Source of the DNA: Paludibacter sp. 221
GTDB taxonomy: Bacteria; Bacteroidota; Bacteroidia; Bacteroidales; Paludibacteraceae
NCBI RefSeq assembly: GCF_010501035.1
Contig: NZ_QVMH01000019.1
Span: 1-39,218 of the forward strand
Direction: 5' to 3'
DNA length: 39,218 nucleotides
This document shows, piece after piece, positions 26,117-35,900 of the stretch (within the stretch, counting starts at the first letter, position 1; each line of letters begins with the position of its first letter). Position numbers and translations under genes: made by a program. The notes under the pieces are model-generated. The model was not told the DNA's origin. It saw only the letters and a program-made list of their open reading frames with translations, and made no database searches.

Positions 26117-28366
26117 ATGAATAATCGTAATTATTTTCGTTCACTATTTGTGATTTTGCTGGTGGTTTCAAAACTACTAAGTCCGGCATTGATGGCAGAT
26201 AACAAAGTAGAAGGTTTTAATACACTGACAGAAGATGGTGCTTGGTGCTGGTTTGCCGACCCGCGTGCAGTATATTACGAAGGTGCAAAAAAGCAAACTT
26301 ATGTAGCATGGGTAAATAGCGTAGGCGATATAAAAATAGCCTCGTACAATCACGATACTTATGAATTTGTAGAGAAAACCATTCACGCAAAATTAGAGGC
26401 GGATGACCACGATGTGCCTGCTATCTTGGTAAGGAAAGACGGGCGTATTGTTGTTTTTTACTCCAAACACCAAAGTGCCGGACCAATGCACCGGGTTATA
26501 TCTACCAATCCGGAAGATATCAGTTCATTTAGCACAGCCTATACCTTTTATGGAAATACCAAAGAAGCCAATGTAAGTTATCCCAATCCATTTCAGGTAG
26601 GGGATGAAATATGGCTTTTGTTCAGAGATATCAACTGGCATCCTACCATTGCTGTTTCTAAAGATAACGGACAAACGTTTACGGATATTAAGCAGTTGGT
26701 GCTAAACGGAGGTGCCAGACCCTATGCACGTTACTGCCAAAGCAGCGATGGAAGTATTCACGTGGCTGTAACGACAGGACACCCTCGGAATGAATCGAAG
26801 AATAAAATATATTATTTCCGACTGAAAGATAATAAATTCTATAAAGCGGACGGAACCCTTATTAAAAATTTTACTACAAAAGGCATTGATCTGGGCGATT
26901 CGTCGGGTAGCAGTAGCGAGGCCGAAATTGCATATAATGGAGAAACCAACGGAAAAGGATGGATTTGGGATATTACTGTCGACCCGCAAACTCAACATCC
27001 GGTGATGGTATATGCCTCTTTTCCGAGCGATACCGACCACAGATATAATTATGCTTATTGGGATGGTACCAAATGGGTAAACAAAGAAATAGTGAAAGCC
27101 GGAAAATGGTTTCCGCAAACCCCTGCAGGTTCTACCGAACCGGAACCTAATTACTCGGGTGGCCTTTCGATGGATCACGAAAATCCTTCGGTAGTTTATT
27201 TGTCAAAACAAGTAAATGGTGTTTTTGAGATTTATAAATATACTACAACGGATAAAGGAACTACTTGGACTGCCACTCCTATAACAGCGAATACTCCGGC
27301 TAACTTAGTAAATGCTCGTCCTATTGTGCCCCGCAATCATAAAGAAGGTTATTTTGATGTGCTTTGGATGCGTGGTACATACGAAAAGTATATTAATAAA
27401 TACAATACTGCCATCGTGTTTCAGATGGGTGCAAAAACCAACGAAATTGAAAAAATTGAATTGAATAAAACAAATGCACCTTTGTTCAAAGGTGGAACAC
27501 TGGCTTTAGAAGCCAAATTTACTCCAATCATTGCAAATGTAAATTTAACATGGTCGTCGTCAAACGAAAATGTGGCAACTGTGGCAAATGGTGTAGTAAC
27601 AGCTGTAGGTGTGGGCACTGCCAAAATAGAAGCAAAAACAGTGAATGGAAAAACTGCTACTTGCGATGTAGTTGTAACTGAAATCGAATATCTGAAAAAA
27701 GCATTCTTTGATTTCGGAGATAGTTCTTCTCCTGTAGCAACGGGGGCAATACAGGTAACGGAAACTACCTTGCTGCAAGGTTCATCCTTTGGTTGGGTGT
27801 CTCCGGTAGGTTTAGCTTCGCGTAATAGAAGTGGCCCTCAGGATAATGAAAAACGCGACTTTGTTCTGGGGCCGAATCCGACTAAATTTTTGGTTTATGT
27901 GGAAAATGGAACTTACAAAGTGAGCATTTTGCAGGGAGATCAGGATTACTTGCATGATAAAATGAAGCTGCAAGTGAATGGTGAAGTAAAACTGGCCGAT
28001 GTTAGCTGTGCTGAAAATGAATTTATATTGAGCAAATTTGAAGTTGTAGTAACCAATAGGCAAATGGAATTTGAAATTTCACGACACGGAAGTAACCCAA
28101 ACTGGGTAATAAATTCGATAAAGCTGGAACAAATTTCGACATTTTCTTTGGGAGAGAATGATATTGAAGATGATTTTATTAGTGCCGAGACGCTTGTAAC
28201 TGTATACGATATCTTTGGGCGAAAAATTACTCAAAGTAAATTAAATAATCAGAGTTACGAAGATTTCTTAAGAAACAATGGAATTGATAAAGAAGGGTTT
28301 TATCTTCTTCATTTAGAGCTTGGAAATAAAGAGAAAACTTTTAAATTTTACTATAACAAAAAATAA
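26117..28366 (+). CDS. BNR-4 propeller protein, putative polysaccharide lyase, with Big_2 and T9SS domains
   Basis: A 749-residue protein with a signal peptide (about 1-28). Residues about 38-440 form a BNR-4 (PF15892-type) seven-bladed propeller, with the family markers DGAWCWFADPRAVYY, DDHDVPAILVRKDGR, FYSKHQSAGPMHR and NVSYPNPF. BNR-4 proteins include ulvan lyases (PL24/PL25) and rhamnose-glucuronate lyases (PL42), so uronide cleavage is the best guess, but subfamily and substrate cannot be fixed here. A Big_2 Ig-like domain covers about 441-520 (LTWSSSNENVATVANGVVTAVG). A beta-sandwich carbohydrate-binding module of the FDFG...NGTYKVSILQGD type covers about 530-672. The T9SS sorting domain is at the end (VTVYDIFGRKI...GFYLLHLEL). 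The gene starts 57 bases after the previous one. Confidence 0.82.
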   Translation: MNNRNYFRSLFVILLVVSKLLSPALMADNKVEGFNTLTEDGAWCWFADPRAVYYEGAKKQTYVAWVNSVGDIKIASYNHDTYEFVEKTIHAKLEADDHDVPAILVRKDGRIVVFYSKHQSAGPMHRVISTNPEDISSFSTAYTFYGNTKEANVSYPNPFQVGDEIWLLFRDINWHPTIAVSKDNGQTFTDIKQLVLNGGARPYARYCQSSDGSIHVAVTTGHPRNESKNKIYYFRLKDNKFYKADGTLIKNFTTKGIDLGDSSGSSSEAEIAYNGETNGKGWIWDITVDPQTQHPVMVYASFPSDTDHRYNYAYWDGTKWVNKEIVKAGKWFPQTPAGSTEPEPNYSGGLSMDHENPSVVYLSKQVNGVFEIYKYTTTDKGTTWTATPITANTPANLVNARPIVPRNHKEGYFDVLWMRGTYEKYINKYNTAIVFQMGAKTNEIEKIELNKTNAPLFKGGTLALEAKFTPIIANVNLTWSSSNENVATVANGVVTAVGVGTAKIEAKTVNGKTATCDVVVTEIEYLKKAFFDFGDSSSPVATGAIQVTETTLLQGSSFGWVSPVGLASRNRSGPQDNEKRDFVLGPNPTKFLVYVENGTYKVSILQGDQDYLHDKMKLQVNGEVKLADVSCAENEFILSKFEVVVTNRQMEFEISRHGSNPNWVINSIKLEQISTFSLGENDIEDDFISAETLVTVYDIFGRKITQSKLNNQSYEDFLRNNGIDKEGFYLLHLELGNKEKTFKFYYNKK

Positions 28367-28473
28367 AAAAACGTGTAGATATAGCTTGTGCAGATGTAAT
28401 GGAAAAAACAGAGGATGAATAAGTTTATATCGCGTTAAGCCATGAAAATAATTTATATAAAATAATCTAATTT

Positions 28474-31400
28474 ATGAGACAAATAACTTATTATGTTTTT
28501 CTTTTAGTTGCAATGTTTTGCATTAATTTGCATACGTTTGCACAGGGAGTACCTCAGGTGAGTACCTCGGATAATCCCATTTGGTATTATATTGAGAACG
28601 GGCACAACAGTGATGCCTCCGGTGGTACTGTTATAAATGATAATGACGGGCGTTATGCATTTTTTATTACCTCGAAAGGAGAAAATGCTGATGTGATGCA
28701 CGATGCGCTGTACCCGAATTTGAACCGCGATTCGCAGAAGTGGCGGGTAGAAAAAACTCAGGACGATACATATTATTTAATAAATAAAGCCGGTGGAAAG
28801 TTAACGCTTAATTCCTCGAAAGGAACAGATGATAATACAAGCCGTTATATTGTATCTTCTACTCTTTCTTCGGAATTTAAAATAGCTCCGGTTACTTCCA
28901 CTACTTATACCGAAGTGAGTGGAATGTATTGCACATTGACGGAAAGTACTCTTGCTGCAGGTAAGTATGTGGTTGCTTTGAATCATGGGTTTGACTTTGC
29001 TGTTTCTAATTCATCATCGCCCGGTGCTATTGGTGTGAAAAATGATGTAGGATTGGTAAACAACCCTCGTGCGTGGCGGTTTGTTCCGGCCGGAGAAGTG
29101 GAAAAAACGTATCCTTACATTGAAACTAAGACCGAACAGACAGATAAATGGTATTATCTGAAGAACCTGAAAGAAAATAAGTACGTTGGTATTGCGGGAG
29201 GAAAACCGGTATTGGTGAGCGATGTTGCTTCTTTAACGCAGGATGAAAAAGCGTCTTATGTTTTCAAAGTAAAGCAGAGTGATTATATCCCTGCCAACCC
29301 CGGTTTTTTTGTGAATATCATGAATGCGCAAGGAACTTATCTGGGAGATGGTAACGCTTCACAAAGCGACTGGATGTTGAGACATACCTTTAAGCCCAGC
29401 GAGCGTAATGAAACTAATGAATTGACTGCTATGCGTCTGTATTTCAGGGATTCGGAGAGTGAGAGAAATGCGAAAGTAGCGTCAACTCCTTTCAATGCAA
29501 TTAAGTTTGATAAAAATGCTGATGCTTATGAATCGGCTTTAGCTTGGACTTTTGAGGAAGCTGATTATACACCGCCTCCTGTAACAGAGGTACCTTTCTC
29601 GTTGATAAACACAACATCATTAGACCGTGAAAATGAGATTGTAGAAGTAGATATGCCTGCAGGTGTACTGTATTCTTCGATGGCATTGTATGACGAAGAT
29701 GAAAATGCTATACCTTATCAGGTATTGTCAGGAGGAGCAAAGATTGTTTTTCCGGCTACGATAAGTGCAGGGGCAACGATGAACTATGTACTGAAAGAGG
29801 GAACTCCGCAGGCAATAGCTCCAAAAACTTATGCCGCTGTAATGATGCCTAATTCGCGTGCTGATATTGCATGGGAAAACGACCGTACTGCTTACCGTAT
29901 GTATAGCCGTAAGTTATTAACTTCAGATTCGAATACAGCCAATGGAGTGGATTTGTGGGTAAAGAAAAAGTCTGAGCCGATTGTAGAAAAAATGTACACT
30001 TATACTAATTACCATGCGGAGCAGGATGAAGGTGTGGATGCTTACTCGGTAGGTGGTAAAACACTGGGTGCAGGAGGTATCGCGGCTTGTATAGGCAATA
30101 CGCTTTATCTGCACGACCCTTATGATGAATATGAAATAGTTTGCAACGGGCCATTACGTTCCGAGTTTGTGCTTACTTATAAAAATGTAATCATAGATGG
30201 AGATAGCTATACGAAAACAGTAAGAATTACCACCGATGCTAACGGGCTGCTTAATAAAGCGGTAGTACGTTTTGATGGAAAAATCAAGTCGATGAAACTG
30301 GCTTCGGGTATATTGTTGCATACAAATGCAGATGGAGTTCAGTTTAATGAGGATAACATGATAGGTTATGCTGAGAAACCGAGTGAAGGTACAGTAACTT
30401 CATCAAATCCACGTATGTATGTAGGTGTATATATGCCGGGACAGACATCGACTGCTACTATTAACAACCAATTGGTTATCATGACCGATTATGCGGTAGG
30501 TACTGATTTTACTTACTATTTTGGAGGAGGCTGGAATCAATTCCCTAAAGGAGAATACAGTACTGATAGTGACTGGTTTGATGCGTTGAAAAAATTTAAA
30601 CAAAAAGTAGATAAACCACTGACTGATGGTGTGATATCGCTGCCTACTAAAGCCGAAGTGATAACTATGGGTGTAAAGGTAAATAACCGTTGGATATCTA
30701 CTCATGCAGCTCCCGGAGATAACAAGTGGGCAAGGTCGGTATATAATATGGGTAATATTGATTTCTATAAAGTATATCAAGACCCTCAATATCTGAAATA
30801 TGCTGAGAAATGGGCTGTTAGTAACAACTGGGGTATAAGTGGTGGCACCACCACAAAGGATGCAGATAACCATACTTGTGGACAAACGTACATCGACCTT
30901 TATATGATGGACGAAGTGAAAGACCCGAAAAAGATAGAGGCAATAAAAGCTACTATTGATAACCGCATAAAGGATAATCCGGCGTCGGACGATTGGTGGT
31001 GGATTGATGCCATGCTTATGGCAATGCCTACTATAGCACGCTTAGGCGATGTGTACAATGATACTAAGTATTATGACAAGATGTATGCCCTGTTTGCTAA
31101 TATACGCGATAAACTGGTTGTAAACTCGTCGCATAGCAGCATGTGGCCTTCGAACTACAGGGCTCAGTATGGACAAGGACCTATTTTAGAGGGATTTGAA
31201 GATTACGACGGGCTTTATAGCACAACTGATAATTTTTGGTGGCGCGACTGGGGATTTCAACCAAACGTTCCGCCCAAAAGAGATCCGAATGCTAAGCCGG
31301 AGGCATGGTCGGCCGATGCACCTAAATTGTCGCCTAACGGTAAAAATATATATTGGGCTCGTGGCAACGGCTGGGTAATTGCGGCAATGGTGCGTACATT

Positions 31401-32802
31401 GCAGTTCATTCCGGAAAATGACGCACATCGTAGCGAGTATATTCAGATGTTGAAGGATATGGCTGCTGCCCTTAAAGAGTGCCAGCGCGAGGACGGATTC
31501 TGGAATATGAATCTGGCTGATCCGAATCATTATCCTGCGCCCGAAACAAGTGGTACTGCATTATTTACTTATGGTATTGCATGGGGTATCAATAATGGAT
31601 TTTTAGATAAAGATACCTACTATCCGATAGTGGTTAAAGCATGGGAAGGACTGTGTAAAACAGCAGTTCAGTCGAATGGAAATATGATTTATACACAAGA
31701 TGTAGGTGAAGGCCCTATCGACCCTGAACGTTTGTCTAAAACATCTGTCGACTTTGGGGTAGGTGCATTCTTGTTGGCTACGAGTGAAGTTGTAAAACTG
31801 GCTCCGGGCGAGATGCCTATACCTCCTGAACCTTCGCTTTCGGTTGAAAAAGTAGAGGCGTATAGTGATACCCAGCTGCGAATTGTATTCGATGATGTTT
31901 TGGTACAAGCTACGGCTTTGAATAAGGCTAATTATACCATAGCATCTTTATCTATCAAAGATATAGAAGCAAGTGGCGATAAGGGAGTTATTTTAACGCT
32001 GAATGAAAACTTGGACTACCGTAAAAAGTATACACTTACATTGAAAAATGTACAAGGAGAAAGTGGTTCGGCGGTGAAAGAAGGAGAGGATGTGATATTT
32101 ATTCCTACAATTCCGGTTACAGCAGCAGGTAGCAACATAACTGTAACAGCTATCGAGAGTCAAACGGGTAATCCTCCTACCAATACTATTGATGGCAACT
32201 TGGGCACGCGTTGGGCACAGGCAGGAAAAACAGGTCAATGGATTAAGTATGACTTAGGAGGCGAATTTGAAATTCAGGCTTTTGATATTGCTTTTTATCT
32301 GGGAAACCAGCGTGTAGCATATTTCGACTTGGAAGTATCTTCGGATGATAAGACTTTTACTCCGGTATTGTCGAATTTAAAATCGAGCGGAATAACTACT
32401 GAAATGGAACGTTACCCAATCACTCCTCAAAAGGGGCGTTATGCTCGAATAGTGTGTAACGGCAACTCGGCAGGGGGCGAAAATTGGAATAGTATCACAG
32501 AGGTGCGTATCAGATATAAAGCTGATGATACCGGCGTATATACACCGGAGGCAGAACAATTAATATCAATTTATCCGAATCCGCTTACAGACGGTTGTTT
32601 AAACATCGTATTTAACGAGCCTATAGATGAAGATGCAGAAGTATCGGTATTGGATATGACCGGCAAGAAACATTTTTCCGGAAAATATACTGTTGAAAGT
32701 AATAAAATTACGATAGATAATTTGATGCTTAATACTGGCGTTTACATACTAAATGTTTCGGTTGGCACAAACAAAATCAATAAGTTGTTTTTTGTGAAAT
32801 AA
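28474..32802 (+). CDS. Lectin-DUF4861-GH105-F5/8C-T9SS multidomain hydrolase
   Basis: A 1442-residue protein with a signal peptide (about 1-23). Residues about 30-365 repeat the lectin-like module of the protein at 17259 (WYYIENGHNSD, DSQKWRVE, NPRAWRFVP, DKWYYLKNL). A DUF4861-type domain covers about 370-715. Residues about 722-1107 are a GH105/GH88 (alpha/alpha)6 barrel (DNHTCGQTYIDLYMMDE, WWWIDAMLMAMP with Asp845 at the expected catalytic position, YWARGNGWVIAAMVR, PETSGTALFTYG). GH105 enzymes hydrolyse the unsaturated uronides that lyases produce. An Ig-like linker, an F5/8C module (about 1218-1350) and a T9SS sorting domain (ISIYPNPL...LNVSVGTNKINKLFFVK) follow. Surface export is unusual for GH105, which is normally periplasmic or cytoplasmic. 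Confidence 0.88.
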   Translation: MRQITYYVFLLVAMFCINLHTFAQGVPQVSTSDNPIWYYIENGHNSDASGGTVINDNDGRYAFFITSKGENADVMHDALYPNLNRDSQKWRVEKTQDDTYYLINKAGGKLTLNSSKGTDDNTSRYIVSSTLSSEFKIAPVTSTTYTEVSGMYCTLTESTLAAGKYVVALNHGFDFAVSNSSSPGAIGVKNDVGLVNNPRAWRFVPAGEVEKTYPYIETKTEQTDKWYYLKNLKENKYVGIAGGKPVLVSDVASLTQDEKASYVFKVKQSDYIPANPGFFVNIMNAQGTYLGDGNASQSDWMLRHTFKPSERNETNELTAMRLYFRDSESERNAKVASTPFNAIKFDKNADAYESALAWTFEEADYTPPPVTEVPFSLINTTSLDRENEIVEVDMPAGVLYSSMALYDEDENAIPYQVLSGGAKIVFPATISAGATMNYVLKEGTPQAIAPKTYAAVMMPNSRADIAWENDRTAYRMYSRKLLTSDSNTANGVDLWVKKKSEPIVEKMYTYTNYHAEQDEGVDAYSVGGKTLGAGGIAACIGNTLYLHDPYDEYEIVCNGPLRSEFVLTYKNVIIDGDSYTKTVRITTDANGLLNKAVVRFDGKIKSMKLASGILLHTNADGVQFNEDNMIGYAEKPSEGTVTSSNPRMYVGVYMPGQTSTATINNQLVIMTDYAVGTDFTYYFGGGWNQFPKGEYSTDSDWFDALKKFKQKVDKPLTDGVISLPTKAEVITMGVKVNNRWISTHAAPGDNKWARSVYNMGNIDFYKVYQDPQYLKYAEKWAVSNNWGISGGTTTKDADNHTCGQTYIDLYMMDEVKDPKKIEAIKATIDNRIKDNPASDDWWWIDAMLMAMPTIARLGDVYNDTKYYDKMYALFANIRDKLVVNSSHSSMWPSNYRAQYGQGPILEGFEDYDGLYSTTDNFWWRDWGFQPNVPPKRDPNAKPEAWSADAPKLSPNGKNIYWARGNGWVIAAMVRTLQFIPENDAHRSEYIQMLKDMAAALKECQREDGFWNMNLADPNHYPAPETSGTALFTYGIAWGINNGFLDKDTYYPIVVKAWEGLCKTAVQSNGNMIYTQDVGEGPIDPERLSKTSVDFGVGAFLLATSEVVKLAPGEMPIPPEPSLSVEKVEAYSDTQLRIVFDDVLVQATALNKANYTIASLSIKDIEASGDKGVILTLNENLDYRKKYTLTLKNVQGESGSAVKEGEDVIFIPTIPVTAAGSNITVTAIESQTGNPPTNTIDGNLGTRWAQAGKTGQWIKYDLGGEFEIQAFDIAFYLGNQRVAYFDLEVSSDDKTFTPVLSNLKSSGITTEMERYPITPQKGRYARIVCNGNSAGGENWNSITEVRIRYKADDTGVYTPEAEQLISIYPNPLTDGCLNIVFNEPIDEDAEVSVLDMTGKKHFSGKYTVESNKITIDNLMLNTGVYILNVSVGTNKINKLFFVK

Positions 32803-32855
32803 CAATTTCTTATAATTTTTCATTATTTTGTTTAGTAATGATAAAAATAAGAAAA

Positions 32856-32899
32856 TATAAACTACAATCCTTGGCAAAAGCCAAGGATTGTAGTTTATA
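32856..32899 (+). terminator. Perfect 20-bp hairpin between the GH105 and PL8 genes
   Basis: Arms at 32856-32875 and 32880-32899 are perfect complements with an AAAA loop. Only a weak T-run follows (AATTTTAG), so it may be a terminator, an mRNA-stabilising 3' end, or a partial stop before the PL8 gene. Confidence 0.65.
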
Positions 32900-32956
32900 A
32901 ATTTTAGTTGCGTACTGAGAATTTTTTGAAAAAATATAACTTATAAATATAATATT

Positions 32957-35900
32957 ATGAAAATATTTTTGTTGAAGAAAGCATATTTAATGCTTGCCTC
33001 TCTCTTTTTGTTGCCATTGGCAATGTTTGGGAAGTTAAAGCAATCGGCAGATGTGCAACCTGTTGAGATAATCGCATCGGAAGATGCTCTGGTTAACGAT
33101 CAGCAGAAAAGTACAAACTATGGCTCACAATCCTTTTTGGAATTGAAATCGCGCACAGAGCAAAATGAATTGACAGCAAATGTTGATCTTACTAACAAAG
33201 AAATTTATTTGAAGTTCAATGCCGAAAGTGTTACTGCTTCGTCTTTCAATAAAGTACAGATAAGGCTTAAAGTGAGGTCGGTAGAAGCGAATAGTTTGCG
33301 TACTTTATGGTATATCAAACCATCGGATAATAACTGGTCGGAGAGTACTTTGACATGGAATAATAAGCCAACAGTGTCGTCGTACATTTCTGATTTTATA
33401 GCTTCGTCTGTATCGGTAGGTAAAGACCAGTATGTTTACTTTGATGTAACAGATTACGTGTTGGCCGAAATAGCTAAAGGCAATAAAACTTTCTCTTTTC
33501 ATGTGTCGTCAACCAATTCCGGTAAAAAAAGGCCTAAATATCTGACAACATTCTATTCGAAAGAAGATACGAATAACGCTAATAAGCCCCGTTTGATATT
33601 TGAATATACAGATGTGCCTAAGGTAGATGCGATTACTCCTATATTTAATGAAATATTAAAGAAGCAAAAGTCCAATGTAAATTTAAGCACTATACAAAGT
33701 AGTACGGCTACTTACCTTACTTCTATTAATGCTGACGGGTCGTTTTCAGATGTTAATTATGCATATCAGGATGGTTCTACCTTTACTGTTCATCTAGACC
33801 GCTTGAAAACTGCGGCCTTGGCCTATACTGTCGAGGGAAGTACTTATTTTGGGAAAGATAATGTATATGACATGATTGTTAAAATGCTTACTTACTGGCA
33901 AAATAAAGATCCTCGTAGCTCAAACTGGTACGTACAAGAGATAGGTTGCCCACAACGTATGGGAATTGCATTGCTTACTTTGAGGAGTGGAAAAAAACAG
34001 TTGCCAACCGAACTCGAAAAAAATGTTATACAACGTATGTTTTTCATTGGTGGTCACCCTGATCAGGATGGGTCGCAAGGTACTGGAGCTAACAAAGTAG
34101 ATATTGCAACGCACTGGGTTTATAGAGCTTGCTTAACAGGTGATGAGGCCCTATTGGATAAAGGTGTTGAACAGGCATTTTATCCTTTGTTTCATACCAC
34201 AGGCGAAGGGTTTCAACATGATTACTCGTATCTGCAACATGGGCAGCAGTTATATATAGGTGGTTATGGCGATGTGATAGCACAAGGAGTATGTAACCTA
34301 GCTCAATATGTAAAGGGTACTAAGTACGAACTATCTAAAGAAAAATTTGATATATTGTTCAATTTCATGCGGAAAACCTACATTCCGGTGATGAGAGGTC
34401 AGTATTTTCTTTATAACGTATCGGGCAGAAGTCTGGCTCGGCCTAATTCGTTGGGCAAATCAGGATTTGCATCGGTATTAGAGACGATGAAAGGCGTAGA
34501 TACAGAATATGCGAAAGTGTATGAAGATGCTATTAAACGCTTAAAAGGCGAACAGCCGGCCAGCTATGGTGTAGTTCCGTATCATGCTCATTACTGGCGT
34601 TCAGACTATTCGTTGCACCAACGTCCCGGTTTTACGTTTGATGTACGCATGGTTTCTACAACAACGTTGAGAAATGAAAACGGAAACGGAGAAAACATAA
34701 AAGGATACTTCCTGAGCGAAGGTGCTACCGATATAGCCGTTGATGGTAACGAGTATATCAACATCTTTCCTGTGTGGGACTGGGGACGTGTACCGGGTAC
34801 TACTACGCCTGCTTTGAGTAATGCAAATATTCCTCAGCCGGGTGCGTGGGGAACGGCAGGAACCAGCACTTTTGTGGGTGGTGTATCAGACGGTGTATAT
34901 GGTGTTAGTGCTTTTGCAATGAATAATACTCAGTATAGTATCAATACCGAGGCAAAAAAATCATGGTTCTTTTTTGACAATGAAGTAGTTTGTTTAGGAG
35001 CGGGTATCAACTCTACATCTGCCACTCAGGTTAATACTACATTGAATCAATGTTTGCTTTCGGGAGACGTTACTGTGGTTAAAAAAGATGGTAGCAGCGA
35101 AGTATTTACTACCAGCCAGTTAGGAAGCCGCTATTATAGCAATACGGTTTCGTGGGTTATTCATAATAAGGTAGGCTATTATCTTCCTAATAACGGAATT
35201 GTTATAGTAAACAACCAGAAACAGGAAGGTAGTTGGAAAGATATAAATACAAGTGCTTCGTCGTCGTCGGATAAAGTGACTCAGAATGTGTTCAAAATGT
35301 GGTTTAATCATGGGATAAAACCGAAGAACGGAAGCTATGCTTATGTGGTAGCACCCGGTGTTAAAAATGCCGAAGATGTAAAAAAATACAATACAGCTGA
35401 TATTACGATACTATCTAATACAGAAGATGTACAGGCTGTGAGACATAATGGAATAGGGCTTGTAGGTATTGTTTTTTATAAAAGCGGAACTTTCAAGTAC
35501 AGCGATAAAGTGTCGATAACAGCCGACAAGCCTTGCGCAGTAATGATACGCGATATTGATAGTAAAAACGTAAAAGTGCATGTAGCCGATCCAACAGCTT
35601 CGGTTGCAAGTGTTACATTAATACTTGGTTTGAAGGGTTTTGAAAATCCTAAATTTCTGAAATGTATGCTGCCTACAGAGAAAGCCTATTCCGGTTCGAC
35701 AAAGGAATATGTTGTTGATGAAAATACACCCGATTATATTGTTGATGTTGATGGCCTATTTGCATCGGAAGATGCTTATGTGCATGGTGGCAACAAAACA
35801 ACCAATTATGGTGACGCAGGAAAGATAGAGATTAAAACAGATTCGGAGAGTTATTCGCGCGAAGGTTTTTTCAAGTTTAATATTGCTGGTGCCGATTTTT

